A stretch of DNA of 38,413 bases from a virus. The stretch is from the IMG/VR virus record IMGVR_UViG_3300024999_000226, positions 1 through 38,413 of that record; one strand, given 5' to 3'. The notes beneath the pieces were generated by a model. The model did no database searches. It saw nothing but the letters and a program-made list of their open reading frames with translations, and was not told where the DNA came from. The position numbers and the translations under genes were made by a program. Of the stretch, positions 29,009-37,001 are shown one piece after another. The first letter of the stretch is position 1; every line of letters starts with the position of its first letter.

Positions 29009-29581
29009 TTAAAATCCCAATCCCAATCCCAAAGTCCCGCCGGCCCCGAAGAACCCGCCTTGATTGTCTTCGTTCCAACCCTGTGTGCGCTCCGCCATCC
29101 TGCGATTAAAGTCAGACTCCGATTTTGCGAGGTCGAGCTGCTGGAATGATAGGTCAAGCTGCTTCAGTTTCGATTCCTTGTCGAAACTGAAGACCTTGTC
29201 TTGAAACGCGCGGTCTATTCCCGACTGCTCGCGCTGGAACCCGCGTTGCAACTCAGTCTCTCCCGCTTGGAATTCTCTTCCCACCTTTGCCTGTTGCGCC
29301 TGGAAATCTCGGTCAACCTGTCGCTCTTCTTTTTGGGCTATGTCCTGCGCCTCTGCGGCGTTGATATTCTCCATGGCGCTTTCGCGTTTTGCCACCGACT
29401 CATCTCGCGCGGTCTGCTCTGCTTTTATTGCGGCTCCAGAGTTTGAAGCCCCTAGGGAGGCAAACCGCCGTTGAAGTGCCTCCGAATTTTTCTGCGCATC
29501 CATGGTTGACGACTGTTCCGCTCGTCTTCTTGCCGCATCAAACACATTCGGCGCCTTCTGTCCCATCGTTCCTACCGGCAT
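29009..29581 (-). CDS. Coiled-coil internal virion protein
   Basis: This 190-residue protein starts at ATG 29581 (AGGTGAGACT upstream). It is a long Gln/Glu/Arg coiled coil (EERQVDRDFQAQQAKVGREF, repeated QRGFQREQSGIDRAFQDK) with a Gly-rich tail (FFGAGGTLGLGLGF). Helical Gln-rich proteins of this sort are typical internal/ejection components. Confidence 0.65.
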   Translation of the reverse strand: MPVGTMGQKAPNVFDAARRRAEQSSTMDAQKNSEALQRRFASLGASNSGAAIKAEQTARDESVAKRESAMENINAAEAQDIAQKEERQVDRDFQAQQAKVGREFQAGETELQRGFQREQSGIDRAFQDKVFSFDKESKLKQLDLSFQQLDLAKSESDFNRRMAERTQGWNEDNQGGFFGAGGTLGLGLGF

Positions 29582-29585
29582 AGTC

Positions 29586-31487
29586 TCACCTTTGGCCCTT
29601 CACGTTGTATGTGAACGTCAACCCATGAACTTTAAACTTCTGATTCGCTGTATTTTGATTAGAGAACATAAATTGAATGCGCTTGCCGCTAGTGGTCCCG
29701 AGGTCAATGGTTTTGTCTTCCTGGCTACTGCCACCGCCCCATGTGTCGGTACCCCACACCATTACACCCCACGTTGACCCGCCTGGGTCGAGGCTAACTT
29801 GTTGGGTTGTCCCATCGCTACTGTCCGAGTCCACGCGGTATCCGATATCCATGTAGTAGCTTCCGGGCTTGTCCACGAGCACGTTTGCAAACCGGAAATC
29901 TTTATGAAACGGAATGTCTTGTTTGTAGCCGCCGAACTCCTTGGTCCAGAAATAGCTGTCAATCGCTGCGCCCGCGTCGGCGTATGTGCCGCTTTCGCAC
30001 TGATACACGAACCCGTTTGCCGTCGAGCTGATGAAATAGAGCTCCCCGTCGTAAATGGTAAACTGCGCAGCACTCAAGCCGGTGAATGGCACCCACGACT
30101 CGCTTTGATCTTTGGCGAGGTTGCTGGCTGAGAAGTCCATTTGGTAAATTCTGTTGTTCTGGGTCGCGCCGCTGCCATACGTGACGGAAATCCACGCCTT
30201 GTTTTTAAAGACGATCCCGGAAACATTTCCTAGATACGTTTCCTGCACGTTGAACATGTCGGTTTCAATACGATCACTTTGCAGTAAGCTGCCTGCGGTC
30301 GACACAGTCAGCAGGGTTGCCGAGGGTGCGATCGAATCCCCTGAAATCGCCGCAAAACCTGCGAATTTGTCGTTTTGAACCGCCGCGAATAGCTGCTTAT
30401 TGTTGTAGTCGATGAAGCAGAATGGTGATTTTGTGCCAAACTGAGATTTTACCCGGATATATTTCCAATTTGCTGAGTCGGTATCGGGCATGTAAACCAG
30501 GATTTTCGATTTTTCACAGCCGATCAGAATGGAGTCTCCATAAACTGAGACGGTTTTGACGGTATCGCTCGCGCCGTCTCCGACTTTGTAAAAGTTCGTG
30601 CTAGCAAACGTGTACGGATCGTTCAGATTAGACCACTTGAGATAGTTCGGGTTTGCCGGGTCGTTGGTGAACAGTCGGTTCTGATGGTAACAGCATGTCG
30701 AGTAGAGCGGCGGTAGTCCGTTATCGGTCGGGGCGGTAACGCCGAGAGATCCGTCTGCAATGTTGTCGTCATATGTGGCGTCTGTGTTGTTTTCGACCGT
30801 AATTACGCGCTTAAACGCCGACCCACCCGCCTCCGTGCGGTAAAGCCTGCGCTGATTGACGCCGAAGCTGGCTGCAAACGTGGGAATTGTAACCCTAATG
30901 GTAGCGCTCGCCGCGGTAAATGTCGCTGCCACTGGGCCGACGTCGCTTTCCACGAGGTTACTATTTACGCACGTCATCTTGTACTGATACGCACCCGTGA
31001 GAGAGCCTGTCGCCTGAGACGCAACCGTGCAAGTGACCGTAGGCGGATACACGCCGTGCCGGGTAAACTCTGCTCCATTCCACTTATAGGGGATGACTCC
31101 GCCGTTCCCCATAAACATGTAATTCTCGTACTGAGTCGCTGCAACCCTTGCTCCGGCCGTGAAAACCGATTGCGCGCTTGGGACCGTGGAGAACGTCGAA
31201 ACCCCAAGTTGCCACATGGTCCCGCCCGCAAACGCAACCATGGTTTCAGCCCCTGCGTCATCCCTTCGTGTATAGAGGCCATCTCCGACGAACGACCCTA
31301 TCGCCGTGGCATTCAGCTTTACAACGCCTTGGCGCGTTTCCACCGCTCCGTTGGTAAACACGACGTTGGCGCAATCCGGAGACTCGTTATCGTTGATGAT
31401 CGTACGAGAGAACTTGGTATTTAAGCCCCCATCCAGGAGCAACCAGCCCTCGTCAGGATATACCCGTTTGAAGCGTCCGCCCTTCAT
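29586..31487 (-). CDS. Tail hub / nozzle-type beta-propeller protein
   Basis: This 633-residue protein begins DEGWLLLDGGLNTKFSRTII followed by SPDCANVVFTNGAVETRQGV, the start shared by podovirus stabilisation or nozzle proteins (gp10/gp12 functional class). Repeated beta blades follow (YTRRDDAGAETMVAFAGGTM, YENYMFMGNGGVIPYKWNGAEF, CCYHQNRLFTNDPANPNYLKW). A C-terminal jelly-roll-like region closes it. This supports a short-tailed virion: there are no tube, sheath or tape-measure genes. The ATG overlaps the adaptor gene's stop (ATGA). Confidence 0.78.
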   Translation of the reverse strand: MKGGRFKRVYPDEGWLLLDGGLNTKFSRTIINDNESPDCANVVFTNGAVETRQGVVKLNATAIGSFVGDGLYTRRDDAGAETMVAFAGGTMWQLGVSTFSTVPSAQSVFTAGARVAATQYENYMFMGNGGVIPYKWNGAEFTRHGVYPPTVTCTVASQATGSLTGAYQYKMTCVNSNLVESDVGPVAATFTAASATIRVTIPTFAASFGVNQRRLYRTEAGGSAFKRVITVENNTDATYDDNIADGSLGVTAPTDNGLPPLYSTCCYHQNRLFTNDPANPNYLKWSNLNDPYTFASTNFYKVGDGASDTVKTVSVYGDSILIGCEKSKILVYMPDTDSANWKYIRVKSQFGTKSPFCFIDYNNKQLFAAVQNDKFAGFAAISGDSIAPSATLLTVSTAGSLLQSDRIETDMFNVQETYLGNVSGIVFKNKAWISVTYGSGATQNNRIYQMDFSASNLAKDQSESWVPFTGLSAAQFTIYDGELYFISSTANGFVYQCESGTYADAGAAIDSYFWTKEFGGYKQDIPFHKDFRFANVLVDKPGSYYMDIGYRVDSDSSDGTTQQVSLDPGGSTWGVMVWGTDTWGGGSSQEDKTIDLGTTSGKRIQFMFSNQNTANQKFKVHGLTFTYNVKGQR

Positions 31488-32134
31488 ACCGCCCCGAGGA
31501 ATGTTTCGGCCAAGGACTCTTCGTCCTTCACCGTTGCGAACCCGTCAGTCCGCTTTCTCTTTGCCGTAAATGCTTTTTCTTTTTTCACGTAATCGTAGAA
31601 CTTGTCCCAATATTTCTGGGCTGCGGCCAGGTCATCGTCCTTCGCCTTCATCTCAGCAACCACATAATCAACGAGCCGCATGTGGCACCGGGAGGGAACG
31701 CTTAGCGCGGTGGATGCGGTGGTCAACAACGTGGGCTCTTCGTACTGATAAAACTTGAGCACTTGAACCGCATCCGGGATCGGCCGCAGATAAACGGTGT
31801 CGTTCCACTCGAAATAATACTGAGGGGTTCCCGTGGATGTCGTTGCGGAGTTATTCAGGGTTACCGCGTCGTCCTCGCGCATGTTGATCGGCTTAAGCTT
31901 GGTCCCGTTGTACTCAAGCCGCTTCACACCGATGCATCCGGTGGGCCTGGCATACCCCTGGGTTCCGATAACTGTGGATGTGCTCGAGTCGACACCCTCA
32001 ATTACGTTCGCCTCAGTGGCAAGGATCAGCTCGGCCTCGTAGATGAGCTTAAACACCTCGTCTTGACTCCAAAACGAGCTGCCCTCGGCGTTGTGTCGCC
32101 GCCTTGCTGCCGATTCTACTTGTGCTGGGGTCAT
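31484..32134 (-). CDS. Head-tail adaptor protein
   Basis: This 216-residue protein starts at ATG 32134 after AAGGGGTAACGG. Motifs are FKLIYEAELILATEANVIEG, CIGVKRLEYNGTKLKPINMRE and YFEWNDTVYLRPIPDAVQVL. These fit the podovirus adaptor family (DUF6682-like) that binds under the portal. Position upstream of the hub protein agrees. Confidence 0.75.
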   Translation of the reverse strand: MTPAQVESAARRRHNAEGSSFWSQDEVFKLIYEAELILATEANVIEGVDSSTSTVIGTQGYARPTGCIGVKRLEYNGTKLKPINMREDDAVTLNNSATTSTGTPQYYFEWNDTVYLRPIPDAVQVLKFYQYEEPTLLTTASTALSVPSRCHMRLVDYVVAEMKAKDDDLAAAQKYWDKFYDYVKKEKAFTAKRKRTDGFATVKDEESLAETFLGAV

Positions 32135-32153
32135 CCGTTACCCCTTCCGGGGG

Positions 32154-32543
32154 TTAGCCCGCTTTTCTGGATGTGGATTTCCGCTTGGCGATTTCTCGCT
32201 CCGCGTCTTCGTCCACTACCATCTGATGTTTGTGGTTCGCTTCGACATGTTCGGAGAGATCCTTTTCGGACGCTGCCTTATAGCCGCAAGCCTGACACGT
32301 GGGTTCCTTGGAAACCTTGGGCGCGTCGACTTCGGCCGCAGTCTCTTCTACGCGGATCATTTTAAAGCCCTCGGGGATGGGGTTGCCGTCCGCATCCACC
32401 TTGATCGGCGCAAAAGTCCCCTTGAACAACAGGGCTTCCCCAGCTTCCATGAGGATGAACCCCTTCGCGGGAATCTTAATCAGGGTGTCTCTGAACTGTT
32501 CACTGTATGGGTGTATATTGTCGTTCCAAACTTTAACTTGCAT
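32154..32543 (-). CDS. Small virion-region protein with C2H2 zinc finger
   Basis: This 129-residue protein starts at ATG 32543 behind AAGGAGAAATAG. The first 80 residues are beta-rich (GEALLFKGTFAPIKVDADGN). Then comes CQACGYKAASEKDLSEHVEANH, a C-x2-C-x12-H-x4-H finger of eukaryotic C2H2 type. A basic tail (REIAKRKSTSRKAG) follows. Bacterial and phage C2H2 fingers are rare but known. Role in the head is unknown. Confidence 0.65.
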   Translation of the reverse strand: MQVKVWNDNIHPYSEQFRDTLIKIPAKGFILMEAGEALLFKGTFAPIKVDADGNPIPEGFKMIRVEETAAEVDAPKVSKEPTCQACGYKAASEKDLSEHVEANHKHQMVVDEDAEREIAKRKSTSRKAG

Positions 32544-32557
32544 CTATTTCTCCTTGG

Positions 32558-32917
32558 TTATGCTCCGCAAATGACTTTAAATCCGACTGCGGCCGTTGGT
32601 GCCGAGTCAACTACTACGCGAAAATGACGAAATCCTGTCGGGATCGGGACCATTGCACCGTTTGCCGCAGCCGTAGCCGCCACGATGAACGTTGGGACCG
32701 TAACGGTTGCCGTTGCAAATGGAGGTGTATGCCGGAGCTGGTAATACGTTTCTCCGCCGTCCGCAGAAACATCAAGAGAGATGTTTGCCACCGACGCCAT
32801 CGTTGCCACCTGAAGGTACATGTGGTCGTATGCGCGCTCCACATTGAACGGCAGGGTGGTTTGGCTTGCTCCACCGGCAAGGGTTTTTGAAAAGACGCTG
32901 TGTACGCCGTAACCCAT
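32558..32917 (-). CDS. Small beta-rich virion protein
   Basis: This 119-residue protein is Thr/Ala/Val-rich with alternating beta pattern (YDHMYLQVATMASVANISLD, FATATVTVPTFIVAATAAA). It has the look of a capsid decoration or neck protein. High Ser/Thr content makes it a possible glycosylation target of the DUF115 enzyme two genes upstream, which is inference. Confidence 0.6.
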   Translation of the reverse strand: MGYGVHSVFSKTLAGGASQTTLPFNVERAYDHMYLQVATMASVANISLDVSADGGETYYQLRHTPPFATATVTVPTFIVAATAAANGAMVPIPTGFRHFRVVVDSAPTAAVGFKVICGA

Positions 32918-32918
32918 G

Positions 32919-33185
32919 TTACCGCCCGAAAACGACGATGAACATCGAGTCGCCGCTTGTCGCAGAGTTGATGTTCAAGATACCGTTTCGAGCCGTTGCG
33001 CCCGATCCCACGTTCTGCCGCGCGGTGATACCGGCAGACACGCCCGAGACGACCGACAACGAAAACCCGTCGATGACGGACAGCCCGGTATCCACGTTGC
33101 CGCTGGCGGAGTCGACACTGCAAGAGATCAAAACCACCCGCTTGTTTCCGAAAACAGACATTTCTTTATTGACCGTAAAAGCCAT
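32919..33185 (-). CDS. Small Ser/Thr-rich virion protein
   Basis: This 88-residue protein starts at ATG 33185 after GGGGGATTTT. It is Ser/Val/Gly-rich (DSASGNVDTGLSVIDGFSLS, VVSGVSAGITARQNVGSG) and entirely beta-like. It sits directly after the DUF115 gene in the operon. This is a decoration-type protein by size and place. The number of Ser/Thr residues is notable beside a Maf-like transferase. Confidence 0.6.
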   Translation of the reverse strand: MAFTVNKEMSVFGNKRVVLISCSVDSASGNVDTGLSVIDGFSLSVVSGVSAGITARQNVGSGATARNGILNINSATSGDSMFIVVFGR

Positions 33186-33194
33186 AAAATCCCC

Positions 33195-34208
33195 CTAGAA
33201 TAAAACCTTTTTTTCGCCCGTTTCCGGGTACTCGCACTGACCACGGAGTTCTTCGTGTAAGTTGTGCATTCTCAAAAAGTCTTTAAGTTCCAGTTGCCGC
33301 ACGGCCATGATATTGCCGTCCGGATATGCTCCGAACGTCCCGCCCTCGGTGCAGTTAATGTAAATCCCGGGAATCTTCACGGCCACCCAGTCAAACCATG
33401 CCTTGAAATTTGCGTAGCTCTGCCAGGTCAACACCTTGTTGCCGTACACGTCGATTGCCTTCAGCACGTACCCAAGAGATGCGTCGTATTTAGAGTCCCA
33501 GCCGTGAAACTTCTTGTCGTATGAAAATGCGAAGTCGGCGCCCACAAACGCAGTGGTGCAAGCCCCGAGAATGCCCTTGGCGATGTAGAGACACGCGCCA
33601 AGCACGTTCCCTCCGCTAGACACGTACACATGGAACGGCTCGATCGCCTCAAGCTCCTTCATGTATGCGGTATCGGGAACGGGCGCGTTGAAGAAATAAA
33701 CCTCTCCCTGCCACTTGTCGAAGAGAGCCGGATCCGTTCCGATGAAAGCCAGTAGCTTTTTCCCCTTCGTGCTGGCCCAGTACTCCTCTGGGGTCTTACT
33801 TCCGCCCTCGCTCACCTCTTCGATCACCACAGGACCGGCGTCGAGCGTTACATAGAAATCCGGGCTAATGCCCTGATCTTCAAAAAAATGGTAGTTGTGG
33901 AGACAGCTAATCAGCGCCATTCCATTGCGGTCTTTAAGAAGCGCGCCGTTCACCTTAAGCGATGGTCCGGCTCCGGCCACAATCGCCGGCATGTGGGTCA
34001 GGGTTCCCCATAGCTTCCCGATCGAGTGTTCCTTGAAGCTGCCAAACTTGGCTTTGTTCGCCTTGATGTTCTTCGTCCAGATCTTGGCCCAGTGATTCAC
34101 TGTGACACCGTCAGAGCTCGACGCCTGTGCATACAATTGCGCCGGTTGCACCGGAGGCGCTTCAATATAATTTTGATATTCGAGTAAAATTTCAGCCCTT
34201 CGACTCAC
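33195..34208 (-). CDS. DUF115 / Maf-like glycosyltransferase
   Basis: This 337-residue protein starts at GTG 34208 behind TTGGAGAAATTAAA. The DUF115 core is visible at residues about 75-135: MPAIVAGAGPSLKVNGALL (Gly-rich nucleotide loop G-A-G-P-S) and ISCLHNYHFFEDQGISPDFY followed by VTLDAGP (P-D-x-x-x-x-x-D). Later come VYVSSGGNVLGACLYIAKGI and FVGADFAFSYD. Motility accessory factors (Maf) of this family transfer CMP-activated pseudaminic or legionaminic acid to Ser/Thr of flagellin. Other members are MptE-like pyrophosphokinases. It lies among capsid genes, downstream of a terminator. Given the NeuB pathway in the same genome, glycosyl transfer to virion proteins is the likeliest job. Confidence 0.78.
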   Translation of the reverse strand: MSRRAEILLEYQNYIEAPPVQPAQLYAQASSSDGVTVNHWAKIWTKNIKANKAKFGSFKEHSIGKLWGTLTHMPAIVAGAGPSLKVNGALLKDRNGMALISCLHNYHFFEDQGISPDFYVTLDAGPVVIEEVSEGGSKTPEEYWASTKGKKLLAFIGTDPALFDKWQGEVYFFNAPVPDTAYMKELEAIEPFHVYVSSGGNVLGACLYIAKGILGACTTAFVGADFAFSYDKKFHGWDSKYDASLGYVLKAIDVYGNKVLTWQSYANFKAWFDWVAVKIPGIYINCTEGGTFGAYPDGNIMAVRQLELKDFLRMHNLHEELRGQCEYPETGEKKVLF

Positions 34209-34225
34209 TTTAATTTCTCCAAGTT

Positions 34226-34259
34226 AAAAGCCGGGAGCCCCGTCCGTGGAGCCCCCGGC
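34226..34259 (-). terminator. Strong hairpin terminator/attenuator after the capsid genes
   Basis: On the minus strand GCCGGGGGCTCC (34259..34248), a 6-nt loop, then GGGGCTCCCGGC (34241..34230) form a 12-bp GC-rich stem with two G-T pairs, followed by TTTT. It lies between the 154-residue head protein and the DUF115 gene. Its short T-run suggests partial termination, giving much capsid and less transferase. Confidence 0.7.
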
Positions 34260-34268
34260 CCATGCCAA

Positions 34269-34733
34269 TTAAGGCAGATTAACGCGCAACAGCCCGCTGT
34301 TGCCGCTCACGATCGCAGTCGTCAGCTCCCCAACGGGGAACATTCCGGCTGCAATGGTGCAAGCGCCAACGCCAAGGGGGCCTACGCCCTTGACTCCTGC
34401 GGCCTGGTCAGACGCGCTAGACGCCACGGTAATGGTCAGAAGCCCTCGTGTGAGGGCCCAGCCATATTCACCGGACGGGATAGCGACGTGCTTGACAAAG
34501 CCGAGGCACATGTCGCCGGATACGGCAGAAACCGAACCCGAATACATGCCAGCAAACGCCGAGATCGGACGAGTCATGCCGCACGCCACGCCCGCGGTGC
34601 TTCCACCGCAGTTGTAGACATACACGTACTTCTCGCCAGACTCGATGCGCTCAGTACCCAAGGCCACCGTGGGAACCGCGGTAACCATCGAAACCGAGTC
34701 AAACAGAATAGGAGCAACACCTTGATAGCTCAT
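34269..34733 (-). CDS. Head decoration-like protein
   Basis: This 154-residue protein starts at ATG 34733 behind AAGGAGGGAGATCACA, one of the best ribosome sites in the window. It is Gly/Ser/Ala/Val-rich with strands (YVYVYNCGGSTAGVACGMTR, GYWALTRG-like turn). It directly follows the major capsid gene, a place usually held by a decoration or minor capsid protein. High expression is expected from the ribosome site and the terminator after it. Confidence 0.65.
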   Translation of the reverse strand: MSYQGVAPILFDSVSMVTAVPTVALGTERIESGEKYVYVYNCGGSTAGVACGMTRPISAFAGMYSGSVSAVSGDMCLGFVKHVAIPSGEYGWALTRGLLTITVASSASDQAAGVKGVGPLGVGACTIAAGMFPVGELTTAIVSGNSGLLRVNLP

Positions 34734-34747
34734 TGTGATCTCCCTCC

Positions 34748-35668
34748 TTATGCCGTGGTGGCCGACAAGCGACCATGCAGGCGGTTATTGGACGAACCCA
34801 GTGCGCCAGCCCAGAAGATCTTGGCGACCTTCACATTCTGGTTGATGGGCTTCATGAACGGTTCGAACCGCATGTCCTCGTCTTTGTGGACGAAGAGGTG
34901 CAGATAGTTCTCGTTCAAGAAGAACATGTTACTGGCCGGGCAGTAGCTGTCCGCGATCACGGGCTTACCGTTGAACATCAGAGAACTAAACCCGCCCTTG
35001 ACCGTTTCGCTGTCCATGAACCGCTGCTGCGGCTGGAGCAACCCGTAGTACGAGTTATACAGCGTGCGCGTCGTGATGATGAGGGTCGGCGCATCGTTGT
35101 TAACAGTACACGCGTTATCGCGGCTCTGCATGGCTGCGATGGAAAGGGTCGTGGTGGTTGAGTCCACCTGCGCCTGCCACCATGAATAGCTGGTCTGCGA
35201 AATACCGCCAACCGTCTGATCGACGGCGACGATGTCGCGCAAGCCAACAATGGATTTAGAGTCAGTGCCGTCCGAATAAAGGCCGGTACCGAGCTTGTCG
35301 TCCATGGTCTTCTCGGCGATCTTCACCTTGTTTTTCACAAGGCTCAAAATCTGAGAGTCGCCCGAGTTTTTCAGCTCATCAATGCGATTGATGCTGATAT
35401 TCGCGTACAGCTGTTTCCAGGTGTACTCAGCCGCCGTGATGATCTCGTTATCGGTCGTCTGGAGCGTTTCCGAACCAGTGTACCAGCCACTCGAAGTCAC
35501 CTGAGCATAGTTGAGCGGTACAACAATGCGCTCGCCGCCGTCCACCTTCTCGTAGAACTTCTTTTTAGCTCTCTGGAGAAGAGGGTTGGAGTCGAACACC
35601 GCGTCGTACAGCTTAGGAATGAACTTTTTCTGCGTGATCGCAGAAATTTGATCATACGTTAAAGCCAT
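34748..35668 (-). CDS. Major capsid protein
   Basis: This 306-residue protein starts at ATG 35668 with GGGGGTAAT upstream. HK97-type features are an N-arm (DQISAITQKKFIPKLYDAVF), the E-loop region (YEKVDGGERIVVPLNYAQV), a P-domain helix (LVKNKVKIAEKTMDDKLG) and A-domain motifs (CTVNNDAPTLIITTRTLYN, SLMFNGKPVIADSYC). It lies after the scaffold gene. No prohead protease gene is seen. The fold assignment is by pattern. Confidence 0.85.
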   Translation of the reverse strand: MALTYDQISAITQKKFIPKLYDAVFDSNPLLQRAKKKFYEKVDGGERIVVPLNYAQVTSSGWYTGSETLQTTDNEIITAAEYTWKQLYANISINRIDELKNSGDSQILSLVKNKVKIAEKTMDDKLGTGLYSDGTDSKSIVGLRDIVAVDQTVGGISQTSYSWWQAQVDSTTTTLSIAAMQSRDNACTVNNDAPTLIITTRTLYNSYYGLLQPQQRFMDSETVKGGFSSLMFNGKPVIADSYCPASNMFFLNENYLHLFVHKDEDMRFEPFMKPINQNVKVAKIFWAGALGSSNNRLHGRLSATTA

Positions 35669-35686
35669 ATTACCCCCGAACGATCA

Positions 35687-36577
35687 TCAAGCGATTCCGA
35701 GTTCCTCTCGGATCTCGCGTTCGATGTCGTTGTAAGATTTGTTCTTGACTCCTTCGGCTGGCTGAATGCCTTTTTTGGAGGTCGGTGATTCACCGATAAT
35801 TCCCGCCTTCGTCCGCTTCTGGAGTTCTTTGTTAACTGCTTCCTTGCCGCGCTCTTCGTGAAGCTTCAAAAGGCTGTCGTGGTTGTAATCTCGAAATGCA
35901 GTCCTGAAGCTCTTGATCTCGCTGTCGATCGCGTGCTGTAGAACCCGCTTTTCAAGGGATTGTCCTCGTTCGTCCAGGGCGTCCCAGTCTAAATTCGGAT
36001 ATTGCTTCCGAATGGACTGGATCTCCTCATCGAGTGCCTTGTCTTCCGTCTTCCGCTGCTCTTCGGCCTTCTGTGATTTGAATTCATCGATAAATTGAGT
36101 TGCCTGATCTAACTTTTCTTTGACCCATGAGGGCACTTCCGCGCCCGATTCCTTGGCCGTATCTTTTGCTTGGAATGCGGACTCCACCTGAGCCCACCAT
36201 TCAGGGTTCTGCTTCGCGTATTCGTCAATGGTTTTGTACGGGGCGTAATCCTGCTCGTACTTCTGCCGCTGCGCTGCTAGACCCTGCTGCTCTGCCTTGA
36301 ATGCAGCCATCTTTTGCGCGTAGTCGTAGCCCTGCGATGCCCACTGCTTGACGCGCGGATCGGAGTAGGGGACCTTGATGGGTTTCCCGCCCGCTTCAAA
36401 CTCGAGATCGCTCAAAGTTTGGGCAGGTGTGTTCGGGGTCGTCGGTGTTTCCGGCGCCCCTTCCTGCCCAGCGGACATGGGGATATCACGGTTCCCTCCG
36501 CCTTCAATGTCATTTAGAAGTTGATCCGCATCAATGTCATTAATTTGGCCTGTCGGCTCGTCGTTCTGTAGGCCCAT
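35687..36577 (-). CDS. Scaffolding protein
   Basis: This 296-residue protein is acidic and helical with a disordered Pro/Thr/Gly stretch early (GAPETPTTPNTPAQTL) and long coils (AFKAEQQGLAAQRQKYEQDY, KLDQATQFIDEFKSQKAEEQRK). It lies directly before the major capsid gene, the standard place for a scaffold. The C-terminal helix (YNDIEREIREELGIA) may bind the capsid protein. Confidence 0.75.
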   Translation of the reverse strand: MGLQNDEPTGQINDIDADQLLNDIEGGGNRDIPMSAGQEGAPETPTTPNTPAQTLSDLEFEAGGKPIKVPYSDPRVKQWASQGYDYAQKMAAFKAEQQGLAAQRQKYEQDYAPYKTIDEYAKQNPEWWAQVESAFQAKDTAKESGAEVPSWVKEKLDQATQFIDEFKSQKAEEQRKTEDKALDEEIQSIRKQYPNLDWDALDERGQSLEKRVLQHAIDSEIKSFRTAFRDYNHDSLLKLHEERGKEAVNKELQKRTKAGIIGESPTSKKGIQPAEGVKNKSYNDIEREIREELGIA

Positions 36578-36580
36578 GAA

Positions 36581-36877
36581 TTACATTGCCTGCCTGACGT
36601 TTGCGGCGCCGGCTTCCATTGGCACGTTGCCAGAGGCAGGTGCTGCGGGCTGCTTAGCGCCGCCGAGTCCGTTAACGAATGCCTCGTATTGCTGAATCAC
36701 TTGCGCGAGTTTTGCTTTATCGGATTCATCCACGGCACCGGACTGCGAAACCGCGCCCATGAGCTTTGACATTTTGTCGTGAATATCCGAAACGAGCTGA
36801 GACGCACCGCCTTGAGCGGGCTGCTCTGGCTGTTGCGGCGCCGGCGCTTCGGCTGGCATGCCCTTCATTTCCATCAT
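36581..36877 (-). CDS. Small protein at the start of the head operon
   Basis: This 98-residue protein starts at ATG 36877 after GGAGTCTGCAC. A central helix (HDKMSKLMGAVSQSGAVDES and on to LAQVIQQYEAFVNGL) is flanked by Pro/Ala/Gln disorder. Such small helical proteins often precede scaffold genes in podoviruses. Function unknown. Confidence 0.6.
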   Translation of the reverse strand: MMEMKGMPAEAPAPQQPEQPAQGGASQLVSDIHDKMSKLMGAVSQSGAVDESDKAKLAQVIQQYEAFVNGLGGAKQPAAPASGNVPMEAGAANVRQAM

Positions 36878-36918
36878 GTGCAGACTCCAACGGCGCTAAG
36901 CGCCTGTGTGGGTTGGAT

Positions 36919-36960
36919 CTGTAATTTGTGGATGGGTTAATTTAGAGGAGGCTGTAAGTT
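36919..36960 (-). repeat. Tandem TAATTT/TAAGTT array (late-junction repeat 4)
   Basis: TAATTT at 36922 and 36938 and TAAGTT at 36955 are spaced 16 and 17 nt, with CTGTAA at both ends. It lies in the leader of the head operon, downstream of an extended -10 element, in the same orientation as the copies at 930, 2314 and 25738. Confidence 0.6.
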
Positions 36961-36985
36961 ATTCGAATGATAGCAGCTACGAAAA

Positions 36986-36994
36986 ATTATACCA
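36986..36994 (-). promoter_or_regulatory. Extended -10 promoter element before the head operon
   Basis: On the minus strand TGGTATAAT (36994..36986) is a perfect -10 hexamer with the TGn extension; no -35 match is seen at the right distance. It lies just after the portal stop, in the 124-nt gap before the 98-residue gene, and could boost scaffold and capsid expression. Confidence 0.45.
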
Positions 36995-37001
36995 CGTTTT
37001 T

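Noticed and set aside
36901-37000. A terminator after the portal gene
   Set aside because: The A- and T-runs do not pair into a GC stem; the region fits an extended -10 element better.
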